Positions 14,878-24,900 of a stretch of DNA of 55,915 nucleotides are shown piece by piece; position 1 is the first letter of the stretch, and each line of letters begins with the position of its first letter. The translations under genes and the position numbers were made by a program. Under the pieces are notes generated by a model. It was not told the origin of the DNA. It made no database searches and saw only the letters and a program-made list of their open reading frames with translations. Source of the stretch: a virus; IMG/VR virus record IMGVR_UViG_3300046733_001023, positions 1 through 55,915 of that record; one strand, given 5' to 3'.

Positions 14878-15867
14878 ATGGGAATAATAATAAGTAATCT
14901 TGAAACATTAACGGGTCAAACTAATTTAAGTTCAGGTGTCAATAATATCAATGATGCAGAACTTTTGGTTATGACATTACCACAAACAACTAAAGAATCT
15001 CTTTTAAGAAATTCAGGATTGGATGTAGGTACATCAGATTCGCAATTAACAAATTTAATATATCAACAAGAGGTAGAAGGTGTAGTAGAACCTACTGTTG
15101 AAATTGAGCCAATAGATGTTGAAGGCATTAAGCCATTTGAAGATGATAGAGAAGGGCAAGGAGTTGGTCAAAGTCAAATTGATGATGATTTAGAGCAACT
15201 TTTAAACAACCCTGATTTTAAAGGGGATGGCGATGGTGAAGATAGCGATGACGATGGTCAAGGTGGAAGCGGAAGCGGTGATGATTCAGATGATGATAAT
15301 GATGATGATGGTCAAGGTGGAAACGGAAGCGGAAGCGGTGATGATTCAGATGATGGTGAAGATGAAAGCGGTAATGGTGGAAGTCCACCACCATTTGACC
15401 CTTCAAAATTTGAAGAACAAAGCGAAGAAGAAAAATTACAAGAAAAAATTGAAAACGAATTACTACAATTTGGCTATCAACCACCTTATTTTTACTTGAC
15501 ACAAGAAGTTTTAAGTGCGGGTAGCAAAGGTGTAAAAGAGGAACTTGAATATGTAACTATATATAAAAGTTTTGAAAAAACAGATGGTGTAACATTCTTT
15601 GAAATTTCCATAAAACCAAAAAATGATGCGTTTGAAAGTCTTAAACTATCTGCTACATTTAAAACTGATGTTATAGTAATTACTTGTGCTTATGAAGATA
15701 AAAACAAAGATGGAAAAACGCTTTATAGTAAATATATTGAATCACAAAAAGCTACGCTTTCAAATTTATTCAACAAAGCATATTCAGAAGCAGTAAATGA
15801 GTTCAACCAACAACTTATAAAAGAAGCAGAAAAAAATCAACAATTCATTGAAAATATAAATAATTAA
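14878..15867 (+). CDS. Acidic-linker protein, 329 aa
   Basis: Residues about 1-110 are Thr/Leu/Glu rich. About 110-180 is a low-complexity linker of Gly, Ser, Asp and Glu repeats (GSGDDSDDDNDDDGQGG), then a folded alpha/beta C-terminal domain (about 200-329). The linker repeats are imperfect tandem copies in DNA too. The gene is one base after the polyvalent protein and two before the MoxR ATPase, and likely belongs to the same complex. Not recognised. Confidence 0.6.
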   Translation: MGIIISNLETLTGQTNLSSGVNNINDAELLVMTLPQTTKESLLRNSGLDVGTSDSQLTNLIYQQEVEGVVEPTVEIEPIDVEGIKPFEDDREGQGVGQSQIDDDLEQLLNNPDFKGDGDGEDSDDDGQGGSGSGDDSDDDNDDDGQGGNGSGSGDDSDDGEDESGNGGSPPPFDPSKFEEQSEEEKLQEKIENELLQFGYQPPYFYLTQEVLSAGSKGVKEELEYVTIYKSFEKTDGVTFFEISIKPKNDAFESLKLSATFKTDVIVITCAYEDKNKDGKTLYSKYIESQKATLSNLFNKAYSEAVNEFNQQLIKEAEKNQQFIENINN

Positions 15868-15869
15868 TT

Positions 15870-17273
15870 ATGGCTTTAACTAAACAAGAATTAGAACAGA
15901 AAATACAAAATGAAACAGACCAAGTTTTGTTAGATGCTTATCAAGAAGAACTTGATAGGTTAATTGCTTTAGAAAACGCTGATGATGATTTATCGGAAGA
16001 TGATGTAACTCAACTTGTAAATAAATTGAGTTCGCAACTTGATAAAGCAGTACAATCTGTAAATATACAAGATAATAAAGTTCGTGATATTGTTTCGGAT
16101 GAAATTAAAACAACAAAATTTGGAATCAATAATCTTAAAAAAGATGTAGTTGAGTTAATAGGAAGAAGCCAAACTGTTACTCTTGTAAATTTTCAAAATA
16201 TAAAAGCCAAAACCGAAGGTGGTAAAGTAAGAAGAATTTTTGAAGTTATGCTTTCTGATGCAGAAGCGGGTAATAACGTATATCTATATGGTGGTGCGGG
16301 AACGGGAAAAACTTACATATCGGGTCAGATTGCAGATGCCTTAAATTACAAGCTAATAACCCTGAACTGTAACCAATTCACGGGAGAACTTCAAATTGTT
16401 GGTGGTCAAACCATTGAGGGCTATCAAGAGGGAAGATTAACACAAGCATTTGGAAATTTAGACGAAGAAGGTCAAAAAGGTCTTGGTATAAATCCTGATA
16501 ATGGAAAACCTTATAGCGGTGCATTACTTTTATTAGACGAATTACCAAAACTTGACCCAAACTCTGCGGGTGTTTTAAATGATGGGTTGTCTAAAATAAA
16601 AGACCCCTTAAAATTAAAAATGATTGATGGTCAGCCAAAATTAGTACCACCATATATAATGAATGGAAGGGGTGAAAGAGTTGATAAAGGAAATATTTTT
16701 GTTATTGCAACGGGTAACTCAAAACTTAATGAAGCAGATGCAGATTATGAAGCGAATTTTAAGCAAGATTTATCACTTCAAGATAGATTTGTGGGTAGCA
16801 CATATCAACTATTAATTGACCCCGAATACGAACTTACTCAAATTATGAGTGGAATTATGGTTGAAATGCAAGGTAAAAAAATGATTTGCAATTTTGCCTT
16901 TCTATTTAATTTTCTTTTCAAATTAAGAACTGCAATAGAAAGTAGAGATAGGTATTCATCAAGAGCATTTGTATCAACAAGGGCTATGGTTTCATTGCGT
17001 GATACTTATATTGCTTATAGAATTAACCTTGCACAAAAGAACCCAATACCAAACGCTAAAACATTACAAGAGGGTATTGAATCATTTTTAGATTTATTTA
17101 CTCGTTCACAAAAATCGGAATTGGAAAAAGATGTTAATGTAGATGAGTTTTTCAAACTTATAAACACTAAAAACAAATTACCATTGGATAAACTTGATAG
17201 TGATTTAGACATTACGGAAGCAGATGCTTTAATAAAAGCAGATAAAACTAAATATGAAGGAGTAATTAGATAA
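15870..17273 (+). CDS. MoxR/AAA_5-type AAA+ ATPase, 467 aa
   Basis: After a helical N-terminus (1-130) comes an AAA+ core: Walker A GGAGTGKT (141-148), Walker B LLLLDE (219-224), sensor-1 ATGN (280-283) and the DRF segment (305-307) carrying a possible arginine finger. An insertion around 195-215 and the C-terminal lid are typical of MoxR/CobS-like enzymes. These chaperones remodel protein complexes or insert metal, usually with a VWA-domain partner. The next gene, one base overlapped, could be that partner. MoxR/VWA pairs are known in the archaeal virus ATV (p618 and p892). Confidence 0.85.
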   Translation: MALTKQELEQKIQNETDQVLLDAYQEELDRLIALENADDDLSEDDVTQLVNKLSSQLDKAVQSVNIQDNKVRDIVSDEIKTTKFGINNLKKDVVELIGRSQTVTLVNFQNIKAKTEGGKVRRIFEVMLSDAEAGNNVYLYGGAGTGKTYISGQIADALNYKLITLNCNQFTGELQIVGGQTIEGYQEGRLTQAFGNLDEEGQKGLGINPDNGKPYSGALLLLDELPKLDPNSAGVLNDGLSKIKDPLKLKMIDGQPKLVPPYIMNGRGERVDKGNIFVIATGNSKLNEADADYEANFKQDLSLQDRFVGSTYQLLIDPEYELTQIMSGIMVEMQGKKMICNFAFLFNFLFKLRTAIESRDRYSSRAFVSTRAMVSLRDTYIAYRINLAQKNPIPNAKTLQEGIESFLDLFTRSQKSELEKDVNVDEFFKLINTKNKLPLDKLDSDLDITEADALIKADKTKYEGVIR

Positions 17274-19015
17274 TGGCAAGATATTCAAAAATATCGAATT
17301 TAAATTTGTCTTTGATAGGTTTTAGCGAAAACGCAAGAACCTTTATTGAAAAAGGTACTGAAACCTCAACTCAACAAAACAAACTATACAGAACCGAAAC
17401 TCGACTTACAGAAGGTGGTGGTGGTAGTAGTGATTTAGGAGTTAATTTTTGGGGTTATAGTTCTGATTCAAGTGAATCAGTTAGTGAGCAATTTGAATTA
17501 GATAATGTTTTTGGTCAGTTTTTTTATCCACCATTATTATCATTAGTTGATGATTTAATTTATGAAGCCGAATCCTCAATAGATTTAGGTGGTGATTTAC
17601 AAAAAGCACGAATAAAATATTCCTCAATACCAAAAGGAATGTTTGATTTTAGTAAAGCATCAAAGGGTTTAATAAGACCCGTAGAATATTATTGCATTGA
17701 ATTAGATAAAATAGTAAAAGCCGATGATGTTTATAATGAAAAGGTAGGGGGGATTAAAACATTTTTTATAAAAAATGGAAAAGATGTTTTGGTGTGTGAG
17801 CCAAGACAAGAAGGAACAACAGAGATGTTAAAGACGTTTCCTAACAAGTTGAAGAAATCATATTTAGGAAAATTGAATTTGTATGTACCCGAAAATATTT
17901 TAGGAGAAAAAGTTACTAAAATGGGAAGTAAACGACTTCGATTCACCTCAACCGAAAAAAAGGTATATGCTTACAGAGAAAGAATGGGTGGTGGAGTTGC
18001 ACCATTTGTTGATTTGTATATAAACAATAGTGGTTATCACGGAACGACAAGTTCGGGTAGATTTTTAAAAGCATTACCATCTTTAATGATAGCAAAATTA
18101 TTAGAACAAGCGGGTGTAAGAACAAGAATTTGGTCAGGCGAATGGAGTACATATTATAATTCAAAAAGAAATGCTTATGTGCAAAATTCTTTAATTAAAG
18201 AATATGGCGAACCTCTTGATTTAAACAAAATTGGAGTAATCGTTGCTGATAGTAGATATTTTAGAGGTTTGGGTTCTAATGCCAAGTTTGGTTATTTTTA
18301 TGATTTGCAAAACTTTTGGAAGCAAAAAGATAATTCTTTGCCGACACTAACCGATTTAAATTGGGGTTCTTCTTCTCCAATGAGTGAAGAAGAAGCAAGA
18401 AATTTTATGAAATATGTAAGAAACGCATATTATGAATATGATAAATTAGGATTGGTAAAGCCAACACAAGCAAGTAAAAACTTAATGCTTTATTTGACTT
18501 CTCCTTTTCAGGGTAGTGAAGTTTGGTATGATTTTAAAGATAAAGATGGTAAAACGTATGAACCAAGTGAAATCAACAGTAGAATTTCAGGTGGTGCGAT
18601 TTCATATTTCACAAATGATGGAACAGTTGTATTTCAATCCTTTAAAGATTGGGCTAAAGACAGAGTTGTAGAATCTTTTAACAGAAATTTAGATTATATT
18701 TCTTTAATGCTTTCAAAAAACCCTAAAGGTGTTATTTCAAGAGTAAGAAATAGAGAATTAGAATCTAATCTTGAAAAAGGCGAAAGTTCTGATGAAGCCA
18801 CAGAAAATGCTGATAAATATTTGTCAGAAACACTAATTGGAGATGTTTTTAAAAATTTAGACTACACTAACAACGATGAGAAAAATCCAAACATACTTCA
18901 AAAAACATATATGTCAAGTCAATCAGAAGTTCAAGATGGAGAAGAATTAAGACGAAATTTGATTTTAATGATAAACGAACAAATTAAAACACCTCGTTAT
19001 AAATCAACACAATAA
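17273..19015 (+). CDS. Possible VWA-type partner of the MoxR ATPase, 580 aa
   Basis: Residues about 240-330 run FVDLYINNSGYHGTTSSGRF, then a helix, then LEQAGVRTRIWSGEW and GVIVADSRYFRG, in the same order as a von Willebrand A domain of CobT/MoxR partners. The metal-site DxSxS is replaced by INNSG, so metal binding may be lost. Flanking regions are Ser/Gly rich (N-terminus) and helical (C-terminus). Its start overlaps the ATPase stop by one base. The fold is inferred from order and operon context, not a motif match. Confidence 0.45.
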   Translation: MARYSKISNLNLSLIGFSENARTFIEKGTETSTQQNKLYRTETRLTEGGGGSSDLGVNFWGYSSDSSESVSEQFELDNVFGQFFYPPLLSLVDDLIYEAESSIDLGGDLQKARIKYSSIPKGMFDFSKASKGLIRPVEYYCIELDKIVKADDVYNEKVGGIKTFFIKNGKDVLVCEPRQEGTTEMLKTFPNKLKKSYLGKLNLYVPENILGEKVTKMGSKRLRFTSTEKKVYAYRERMGGGVAPFVDLYINNSGYHGTTSSGRFLKALPSLMIAKLLEQAGVRTRIWSGEWSTYYNSKRNAYVQNSLIKEYGEPLDLNKIGVIVADSRYFRGLGSNAKFGYFYDLQNFWKQKDNSLPTLTDLNWGSSSPMSEEEARNFMKYVRNAYYEYDKLGLVKPTQASKNLMLYLTSPFQGSEVWYDFKDKDGKTYEPSEINSRISGGAISYFTNDGTVVFQSFKDWAKDRVVESFNRNLDYISLMLSKNPKGVISRVRNRELESNLEKGESSDEATENADKYLSETLIGDVFKNLDYTNNDEKNPNILQKTYMSSQSEVQDGEELRRNLILMINEQIKTPRYKSTQ

Positions 19016-19017
19016 TT

Positions 19018-21909
19018 ATGGCAAAAGAAAAAATAATTTTATTAGAAGGCGATAACTTAATTTATACTTTAGGTGCTATTTCTGATTCTTCAAATGACGT
19101 AATGACAATCGAATTTCCTCTTTATAAGTCAGGTGGTTCTTCTTCTTTCAAACAAAAAGACCTTGTTGCACAAATGTTTGATAAGGGATATTTTAATTTA
19201 CTCACAAGATTTGAGATAAGAAGCGTTAGAGATTTAAAAAAACTAACTCAACCCGCACAACCATATAAATTAAAAATAGGAAGTTCGGTGAGGTATGAAA
19301 ACAATTCTTATGAAGTTATTGGATTATTTTATAACACATTTGCACAACAAAATATAGTAAGTCCTATTTTGTTTAATCCTACTGATTTAATAAATGATGT
19401 AAAATCTTTATTATTTGGGTTAAAAGAAAATGACGAAATAAATCAAATAATTAATGACAATTTAAATGAAGGTAAGTATTCAAACAATGTTGTTTTTCCT
19501 TTTTTAGCAAGTGTTACAAATTATAAAAATTATTTAAGCAATGTTGTTGAACCACCATTTACTACTCTTGACAGTATTAAAGTAGAACAAGAAAAAACAA
19601 GTTCAGGTGGAGATGAAATAATACCCTTTGAATTTCCAAAATTTGAAATAGATTTTGAAAAATCAATAAGAGATTCAAAGCGTGTTTATAATAATGTTAA
19701 AGAGTTGGATAAACTATATACGGAGAATGATTTTGAAGATTTAAATGCAAATTCTTTTTATGAAGTATTTGCAAAAAGCAAACAATTTCAGAATGTGGGG
19801 GTAATAAAAATAAATACTAATTATATTATTAAAAAAGACACAAAATTTAATTTACCTTATAATTACACAAAGCCTTTAGATAAAATGGATGAAGCCAAAG
19901 ATTTATTGTTTGATACCCCGCAAGGAAAAATACCACCATTAGTCAAAATAGTTTCTTCTCAAATAAAACAAACTATTGGTTCAAACAATTTAGACAACAT
20001 AAATGAGATGTTGCTTTTCGGTGTGCTTAATAATGGAAATGATGAGGGTTCTATGGGTGAAGCCGAGTCCTTTTATAACATTTTATTTCAAAATGAAACG
20101 ACCTATATTGGTTTTGAAGAAGAAATTAAGGGTGGAGATTTTTACAGTAAAATACCATCTTTTGCCAATTCATTTGTTGAAAGATATTCTAAAATTTTAA
20201 CGCTTCAAGAGGATTCTTATTACGGAGATTTTTTTAATTCAAGTGGTTCTCCTTCAATGAACAGTAAAAACAATAATAAGATTCTTCCTTTTGGTAGTCT
20301 TGTCAAATTATCGGGAATTTGGTGGTACGTTGTTAAGTATTTTGCAACAGATATAAATAATATTGAAAACCTTAATAAATGTTTTTGTATTAAAGCAACA
20401 ACAAGGGATAAAGTTTTAGATTTTAATTTAAATTTTTATTCTAATACTGATAAAAAAAATAGAATAAGAGTTTATGATACAGAAAAAATATACAAAGCAT
20501 CAATTAAAAACTCGCATATTTTTAAGTTCCCGCCAAACTTTTTCAGTTCTCCGCAAAAAGGTTTAGAAATTGGAAACAAATCAGAAACAAAAAGCGGTAT
20601 AGTAACTGAATTGTTTTATGAAAAAAGAAAAGAGCAAGTGGATTTACTTAAAGATAATTTTCCTGAATTATCCGATAGTTTTTTTGGTATTTTAACTGTT
20701 TTAGATAAAAAACTTCGTAAGCCAAAAGATGAAATAACATCTATAAATACTGAAAATTCTATTTATTGTCTAATGACACAATCTTTTGTAGAAACATATA
20801 ACGATGATAGTTATGATGAAGAATTTAGAAAAAAAATAAATGAAATTTTAGAACCTGAATTTACGAGAAAAAATATGAGTTTGTATAATCCACAAGACAA
20901 AATATCTAAAAAATTAATTGATGTTGCTCTTGGAAGTTCGGTTATAAGTTTATATAATAATGATTCGTATAGTGGCTTTTATTTTTCAATTAATACTTTA
21001 GAAGATTACCAAAAATTATATGTTACTCGAACCTTTTTTAACTTTATTCAAGGTGTGGCAATACAAAATATTACAATTCAACATCAAAAAACGGAAGGTT
21101 TTGGTGAGAGGAGTAAAGTAAAATCAAACCCATTAAATACATTAAGTGCCTTTTCAAAAAATTACTTTTTATCCTCTTTACAAAATGTAGGATTTGAATT
21201 TAATTATGATGGCTTTTTAGAAATTTATAATACGAAATCAACTGACTTAAACACCTCTTTTTTAAATAATATAAAAGAAAAAATAAATTATTTAAAATTT
21301 TCTAATTATTTATTTGTTTATCAAGTTTTAAGAAATCTGACACAACATATTCAAGAAGTAGCTTTATTGCACTTAACCAATAATTTTGAACAAAAGATAA
21401 AAGAACATCCTCTTGTTAAGATGTATAAAAATTTTGATTTGAATACAGAAATAGGATTTTTTGAAGATTATCACGTTAGAACTAATTTTCCATATACTGT
21501 AAAGGCAAGAATACTTCGATTTGAAGAAGAAAAGAACAACAAAATCTATGATGCTTTTGCAGAATCTAAAAGTAAATTAACACGGGAAATGATACGTTTT
21601 ATTTTCACAAGTAGATGGAACGATAATTTAGATTTTGATTCAAGTGATGAAAATGAAAGAAAAGAAATAATTGGTATTTTCTTGTCTTTTATAAAAGTGT
21701 TAGATACAGTATATAATTTTGAACTTGATTTAACCAATAAAATAAAAGCTAAAAATAATAAGTTTTTAGAGGAATTTCCAATAGAACCAACTGATGAGGA
21801 TTTAAGCGAAGATGAATTTGATGATTCTGATATTTTTTCAGAAGCATTAGAAGATTTGGGCGATGAGTTTTTAGAAGAAATTGAAAGTGTAGATATAACA
21901 GATTTTTAA
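19018..21909 (+). CDS. Large uncharacterised protein, 963 aa
   Basis: No family recognised. N-terminal third is mixed with a small beta barrel-like segment (KLKIGSSVRYENNSYEVIGL); a second similar segment (LPFGSLVKLSGIWWYVVKYF) occurs near residue 425. The rest is helical, and the last 45 residues are very acidic (EDLSEDEFDDSDIFSEALED). It lies two bases after the possible VWA gene and 11 bases before the repeat-rich giant, in a four-gene set with the MoxR ATPase. The acidic tail could recruit basic partners. Confidence 0.6.
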   Translation: MAKEKIILLEGDNLIYTLGAISDSSNDVMTIEFPLYKSGGSSSFKQKDLVAQMFDKGYFNLLTRFEIRSVRDLKKLTQPAQPYKLKIGSSVRYENNSYEVIGLFYNTFAQQNIVSPILFNPTDLINDVKSLLFGLKENDEINQIINDNLNEGKYSNNVVFPFLASVTNYKNYLSNVVEPPFTTLDSIKVEQEKTSSGGDEIIPFEFPKFEIDFEKSIRDSKRVYNNVKELDKLYTENDFEDLNANSFYEVFAKSKQFQNVGVIKINTNYIIKKDTKFNLPYNYTKPLDKMDEAKDLLFDTPQGKIPPLVKIVSSQIKQTIGSNNLDNINEMLLFGVLNNGNDEGSMGEAESFYNILFQNETTYIGFEEEIKGGDFYSKIPSFANSFVERYSKILTLQEDSYYGDFFNSSGSPSMNSKNNNKILPFGSLVKLSGIWWYVVKYFATDINNIENLNKCFCIKATTRDKVLDFNLNFYSNTDKKNRIRVYDTEKIYKASIKNSHIFKFPPNFFSSPQKGLEIGNKSETKSGIVTELFYEKRKEQVDLLKDNFPELSDSFFGILTVLDKKLRKPKDEITSINTENSIYCLMTQSFVETYNDDSYDEEFRKKINEILEPEFTRKNMSLYNPQDKISKKLIDVALGSSVISLYNNDSYSGFYFSINTLEDYQKLYVTRTFFNFIQGVAIQNITIQHQKTEGFGERSKVKSNPLNTLSAFSKNYFLSSLQNVGFEFNYDGFLEIYNTKSTDLNTSFLNNIKEKINYLKFSNYLFVYQVLRNLTQHIQEVALLHLTNNFEQKIKEHPLVKMYKNFDLNTEIGFFEDYHVRTNFPYTVKARILRFEEEKNNKIYDAFAESKSKLTREMIRFIFTSRWNDNLDFDSSDENERKEIIGIFLSFIKVLDTVYNFELDLTNKIKAKNNKFLEEFPIEPTDEDLSEDEFDDSDIFSEALEDLGDEFLEEIESVDITDF

Positions 21910-21920
21910 AATAGAGAAAT

Positions 21921-24900
21921 ATGACAACTAAAGAAATATACGAAAGTATTGACCAAAGTAAAATTAGTCCAAAAGGAAAGGACTTTTTGCAAAAAGCAGA
22001 AAAAAGCACAAAGGGTTTCACAATAGAAAATGAAAAACTTGAAACTGTGATGCGTAAAATCTATAAGGATTTAAAAGAACGTAAGCCCGAAGCATTAAAA
22101 AATGTAAAGGTTAAAACTGTTGAGGTAACAGAAAAAGTACCCACAACTAAAACTGAACGCAAAAAAGACCCTAAAAAAACAACTAAAACTGTTAAAAAAG
22201 AGGTCAAAAAGGCAAGTGGTACAAAGAAAAACCCAAAGCCAACAAAAACACCTTCAACACCCAAAGAAGGCAAAAAAGAGCATATTTCTACAAGAGCAAG
22301 TAAACTTGCAAAAAAAGAGGGAATTACTTTCAAAGAAGCAAGAGCAAAGATTTCAAAACTTGTAAAAGAAGAATCTAAAAAAGCTGAAAAGCAAACTGAA
22401 AAAGAACTTGATAAGCTATTAGCTTTTGTAAGAAAAGAATCTTTTGAAGGAGAAGAAAAGTACCCAAAAACTTATGGTAAACAAAAACCTGATGATGCTA
22501 ATTTAAGTCAAGATGCTAAAAGGAGAGCAAAGCCCGTAGGAAAACGAGTTTCAAAAAATGGTAAAACATATTATGAATATCGTGATAATCGTAGTGATAG
22601 AAACTCACTTCCCGCACCTAAAGGACAATATAAATATAAAGGTAAAACACCCCCATTTTTACAAGCGGGTGGAACACTACCTACTCCATTTGGTCAAGCG
22701 GGTCTTGTTGGCGAAACGGGTGCTATGAATGAGATAGATTTGTTTGCAATGGGTGGGGATTTACCACAAGGAGTGCATCAATATTATGCTCAAACATATA
22801 ATCCAGCATACCCAACACCACACGGGTACGCTAAAGGTGGTAAGTTAGATTTAGATGAATATTACTCTAAAATGATTGATAAATTAGGTAAAGAGGGTGC
22901 ATTTGAAAGAGTGCTTAAAGATAGCCAATTTGGAAAATATAAAGGGCAAACCGATTATCAACATAACAGATTAAATAAGAGTGCTATAATAAATGATGGA
23001 AAGGTATTTCTTTACGACAATAAACCAAAAGGAGATGGTTCATTAAAGTATTCAAATAAAAAAACTTTTACCTCTCCAAAAGATTTAGCAGAGTATCTCG
23101 ATGAAAATGAAATTTTTGCTAAAGGTGGGGAGATTGATGCCTTTATTATGAGTTATGTAAAAGGTGTTCCCGAAGAAAACACTAATTTAAAAGTTGATAC
23201 TCAATCATTTACCGCAAAACTTAAAAAAGGTGGAAAATTAGGTTTCGATGGATTAGCCAAAAAGGTTGCAAAACGATATGAAGGAAAGCCCGTAAAAAAA
23301 CAATTTCAAAATGAGTATGGAAAGACTTACTCAAAAGCGGAAGCTATGGAAGTGGGTAGAAAAGTTGCGGGAAAAGTATATCGCCAACAACAATCAATGG
23401 AAAAAGGTGGAGAACTTTCAATGGAAAGTTATTGGGATATGATGATTAAAACTAATCTTGACAGAATTAAAAGAATAGACAAAATTAGAAATCAGCCAAT
23501 TAAAAAATTAAAAGAAGATAAGTTTAATAAAAACAAATCAACAAAAGAAATAGTAGATAATTTAAACGAACTCAAAAAGTTAAGAGCAGTTTATAAAGCA
23601 GATAATAATAAGTTAATTTCAAATTTTGGTGGAGTAAAAAAATATTCAGAATATTTAAGAAAGGAAAAAAACGAAAACACTTTACCATTTGCTAAAGGTG
23701 GGGAGATTGATGGAAGATATAAAGTTTTGCTTGAAAAAAGGGATAATAGCGGTAAATTATATCAACCAAATTTATATTGGAAAGGAAATAATAAAAACTT
23801 AATTTCTGAAAAAGTCAAAGAAGCAAAAAAAGATTTTCCCGAAAGAAAAGTATTTGTTACAGATGAAGTTGGCGATAGAGAAATTTATAACTATGCTAAA
23901 GGTGGGGAAGTTATTGAGTATTCTAAAGTTTATGAAATTCTTAAAGACAAAATAGACGAGGCGGTTGAGGATATTTATTCAACCTATGAACAAGCAGAAA
24001 CTAGTAAAGGAGAGGAAGTAGAAAGCAAAAGCCGAGATGGTTTTATTCCTTTTACTAATGGTGGATATAGTTCAAGATGGTTTGAATATAGCAATATGTT
24101 AGAAGGTTCGGGTATAGGATTACCAACAAAATCTTTGGATGATAAAATAGAAGAATTTAGAGAAAGAAATAGAGAATACGGATTTGAACGCTTTGAAGAA
24201 GAATATCCCGAAATTGTTAAAGAATTAGGTGGAATAGAAAATGTAAACTATTCGGAATTAGAAGATGCGGGTTATTCAAATGAAGCTGATGATTTGGATA
24301 TGTTTATCCAAGATGATGATGATTCTGTTATGATGGAAGTTGAAGCATTTTATTATACTCCAAATAATGATAGAGGGAAAAACGGAAAACACACAATTCA
24401 ATTAAGTGGTGTCGTTAATCTTGAAGCACCTTATCACAGAAGCGGAAATTTAGAAGATTACATTGTAGAACGATTTACGTTTGATTCATATAAAGAACTT
24501 GAAGATAAGTTAGACAAAGGGTTAGCTAAAGTCGTAAGTTGGTTTGAGGGAGATATGTATGACAAAAACCCAAGAGAATTAAAAATACGAAAAATGGAAG
24601 CGGGTGGAACACTACCTACTCCATTTGGTCAAGCGGGTCTTGTAGGAGAAACGGGTACTATGAATGAGATGGATTTGTTTGCAATGGGTGGGGATTTACC
24701 ACAAGGAGTGCATCAATATTATGCAAACACTTATAATCCCGCATATCCAACACCACACGGGTACGCTAAAGGTGGATATATAGAAAATGAAAAAATTATC
24801 CCTTTGAATGAGGTCAGAAAAAATCCTAAATTAAAAAGAGAATTTTTAAAAGGTTATTATTTAGCAGTTTTTGAAAAAGGTAAAGAAACTGCAATAGGTG

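Noticed and set aside
15218-15502. His-rich minus-strand and Met-rich plus-strand frames over the acidic linker
   Set aside because: Artefacts of the Asp/Gly/Ser repeat in the real frame.
17273-19015. Portal or tail-associated protein
   Set aside because: Size would fit, but there is no portal-like helix pattern and no terminase or tail neighbours; the MoxR context favours a partner protein.
22061-22333. Minus-strand 90-aa hydrophobic-looking frame
   Set aside because: Antisense of the Lys-rich N-terminus of the bead-string gene; poly-Lys codons give Phe/Leu on the other strand.
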